Source: DATLYH01 sp035575035
GTDB taxonomy: Bacteria; Planctomycetota; Planctomycetia; Gemmatales; Gemmataceae
NCBI GenBank assembly: GCA_035575035.1
Contig: DATLYH010000079.1
Coordinates: 1 to 14,638 of the forward strand
Reading direction: 5' to 3'
DNA length: 14,638 bases
Numbering within the stretch: the stretch's first letter is position 1; each line of letters opens with the position of its first letter. Below are positions 13,901 to 14,638 of the stretch, piece after piece. Below the pieces are notes generated by a model. The model had not been told where the DNA came from and did not search any database. It was given only the letters and a program-made list of their open reading frames with translations. The position numbers and the translations under genes are program-made.

Positions 13901-14558
13901 CACGACGCGGGTGGTGCTGCCGGAAGACGAGGAGAACCTGGAGACGGCCGCGGCCCGGTTCCTCACCACCTTGAAGCCGGAGCACTGGACCCAGCTCGAT
14001 CAGACGCTACAAAACCGGGTCCTGGGGCCGTTGGGTGGCTTGCAACGGGCCTGCATGAGCAGCTCCGACTTGATGCGCAGCCTGGCGGGACCGTTGATCG
14101 AAGGGGCCGCGGAGTTCCTGGGCGAGCATCTGCCGATCACCGACGTGGCCCAGGTGGAGATCGCCATTGCAGAAGCGGAGCGGGCCGAGGGGAAGCCGGA
14201 CCCGCTGGTGCAGCGGGCCCACACTTATCTGAACAGCGCCATGCCGCTGATCGCCGGCGCCCCGCCGCGGAAGTCGAACCCGATCAACAGCCAGCCGGTG
14301 TTCCTGCTGCTGCCGGCCAGCGACGCCGGCACGGCCTATGGCGCAGCGGTCCAGGAGGCAACGCCGGGGCTCGAATTGGTGCGGGTAGCCGGCCAGGCCG
14401 ACCTGATGTTCTGCCGCGAGCAGGGCTATCTGCGCGTCGAGGACCTGCACCGGGTGTTGCGACTATGCCAGGCCGCCTACGAGGAAGCTGCTACTGTCCC
14501 GACCACCTCGCCGCATGCTCGCTTCGACATCAACGACTGGCTGCCGCTCAACCCGTAA
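10974..14558 (+). CDS. Ser/Thr protein kinase fused to a tubulin-like domain
   Basis: This 1194-residue protein appears cytosolic: no signal peptide or membrane segment is seen. Residues 15-275 are a Hanks-type kinase: glycine loop LGSGGFGEVW (21-30), AIK with Lys43, catalytic loop HLDVKPRN (143-150), ADFG (161-164) and APPE (186-189). The catalytic Asp145 is kept but the preceding Arg is Leu (HLD, a non-RD kinase). After a flexible linker (280-345) comes a segment resembling the Tubulin_2 family: PTVIIGLGSFGRRALTELR (351-369), YVDTDADAI (389-397) and a Gly-rich nucleotide-binding turn VIAGAGGGSSGLLVDLGHAL (506-525). Residues about 685-940 are Ala/Gln/Glu-rich, probably long helices, and a distinct C-terminal part holds VFLLLPASDAGTAYG (1109-1123). 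It likely phosphorylates unknown targets and may use its tubulin-like part as a nucleotide-driven scaffold or polymer. ATG 10974 is chosen over an upstream GTG (10785) because the intervening codons cross the heptamer element. Confidence 0.85.
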   Translation: MTFLREPDAEPLPGYRLIEPLGSGGFGEVWKCEAPGGLFKAIKFVFGNLNSLDQEGARAEQELKALQRIKEVRHPFVLSLDRIEVVGGELVIVMELADKSLYDLFQESLTAGMIGIPRDALLRYIRDAAEALDHMNEKHGLQHLDVKPRNLFLISDRCKVADFGLVKHCERQSGSGILGGVTPLYAPPETFSGKISGHSDQYSLAIVYQELLTGQRPFNGKNARQLAQQHLQEEPELRALPEAERPVVARALAKDPAKRFPNCLAFVRALYTARMGARPEVILPEPSGNRPKTMADTMENIQLEQVALEDGSPWPAGAAQGEPTPADGEAREEVSQLGITVAQPQTGALRPTVIIGLGSFGRRALTELRCRFIDRFGDLNKIPLLRFLYVDTDADAIRLAMRGSSEVAFRGNEVYHLPLQPIAHYRRRQLDQLTEWLPREKFYALPRSLKTQGSRALGRLAFADNYLRLLGRLRREVQQATHPDALYQSVSQTGLALRDSTPRIYVIAGAGGGSSGLLVDLGHALRRLLQQMRHHEAPVTAFLGLGAPEDPATPKTELANVYATLTELNHFSDPSVPFTGQYGADGPRLVDQGQPYECAYLLPMDHRTPEALRDVVAHLGSYLFHELTTPLGLRLDRCRTLQPTDGTTPFRSLGTYAIWFPRGLLLRLAARRACQRILEDWSGEGEPTAATEVEAAVARQLADPGLRPEALAAAIEEQARAALGTTPAEALTRLLATLEEQSQQSIAQDDPGNWARQALSRVQEWLGSGLDSARKASEWRKSKLNRALEAAAQKVAEEWDQRLAEAAFALMAHPGRRVAAAEAAIGRFAHHCDEAAAAAGARVQQQAARTHQAQQQLQTALANCAAGTGGFSWFGGRSARLIRIFVDHLAAFARQCLVEDLAGAVQYFYGCLHGRLNDRLRDLSFCRQRIRHVQQTLETPPEEEPLADLAATPDLTPSPSPLPTAETFWESIRQSATTRVVLPEDEENLETAAARFLTTLKPEHWTQLDQTLQNRVLGPLGGLQRACMSSSDLMRSLAGPLIEGAAEFLGEHLPITDVAQVEIAIAEAERAEGKPDPLVQRAHTYLNSAMPLIAGAPPRKSNPINSQPVFLLLPASDAGTAYGAAVQEATPGLELVRVAGQADLMFCREQGYLRVEDLHRVLRLCQAAYEEAATVPTTSPHARFDINDWLPLNP

Positions 14559-14568
14559 GGGTGGGCCC

Positions 14569-14598
14569 AGCGAGCGGCCCGCTCCCGCGGGCCGGTGT
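14569..14598 (-). repeat. REP-like hairpin, inverted copy
   Basis: The minus strand reads ACACCGGCCCGC, then GGGA, then GCGGGCCGCTCGCT. It aligns with the 4431-4494 units at the flanks (ACACC, GCTCGC) and through the stem, but the stem is GGCCCGC / GCGGGCC instead of GGCCGGC / GCCGGCC: one G-C pair has become C-G with both partners changed. The loop also differs. It begins 10 nt after the kinase stop codon. Confidence 0.75.
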
Positions 14599-14613
14599 AT
14601 ACCTCAGCGCCTC

Positions 14614-14638
14614 GACCGGCCGGCTCACGCCGGCCGCT
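14614..14638 (+). repeat. REP-like hairpin, direct copy cut by window end
   Basis: GACCGGCCGGC, loop TCAC, GCCGGCCGCT matches the 4431-4494 units except for two missing bases near the start and one loop change. It lies 15 bp after the inverted copy at 14569-14598, giving a head-to-head pair typical of bacterial interspersed mosaic elements. The window ends inside it. Confidence 0.75.

Overview
The window is GC-rich and very probably a chromosomal segment of a planctomycete, most likely from the Gemmatales. This is inferred from gene content and was not tested by any search. The pointers are a secreted PmoA-like (DUF6807) protein, a large cytosolic Ser/Thr kinase fused to a tubulin-like domain, tiny Cys/Pro-rich lipoproteins, a divergent YchF-like NTPase and a MoeA pair of which one is fused to a PBP-like domain. 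I see no rRNA, tRNA, CRISPR array, transposase or phage gene.

Layout. On the left (1-3000) lie a YchF-like P-loop NTPase (minus strand, cut by the window edge), a GNAT acetyltransferase divergent from it, and a metallo-beta-lactamase-fold hydrolase convergent with the GNAT gene. From 3036 to 5560 on the plus strand are an MFS transporter and a secreted DUF6807 protein. From 5672 to 6986 on the minus strand are three small exported proteins: one with a signal peptide and two Cys/Pro-rich lipoproteins. From 7412 to 10770 on the plus strand are two molybdenum-cofactor genes, a stand-alone MoeA and a MoeA with a C-terminal PBP-like domain. From 10974 to 14558 is a 1194-residue protein kinase/tubulin-like fusion.

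The most unusual layer is repetitive. Six to seven short elements are made of imperfect 7-nucleotide units arranged as inverted arrays, so each could fold into a hairpin. Two copies of one family (unit ACGGACT / AGTCCGT) fill the 5' intergenic spaces of the GNAT/YchF pair and of the MoeA fusion gene and reach to within 0-8 nt of the start codons. Another precedes the kinase gene. Two more of different unit sequence sit in frame inside the MoeA fusion gene and encode low-complexity peptide segments. A separate REP-like hairpin family occurs as a 32-bp tandem pair after the MFS gene and as an inverted pair after the kinase gene, with a compensatory base-pair change in its stem.

Functional links are limited. 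The two MoeA proteins act in the same step of molybdenum-cofactor synthesis, and their catalytic motifs differ in a way that suggests division of labour. The three small exported proteins may share a cell-envelope role. The remaining genes look like a loose assemblage of individually transcribed units, which is common in planctomycetes.
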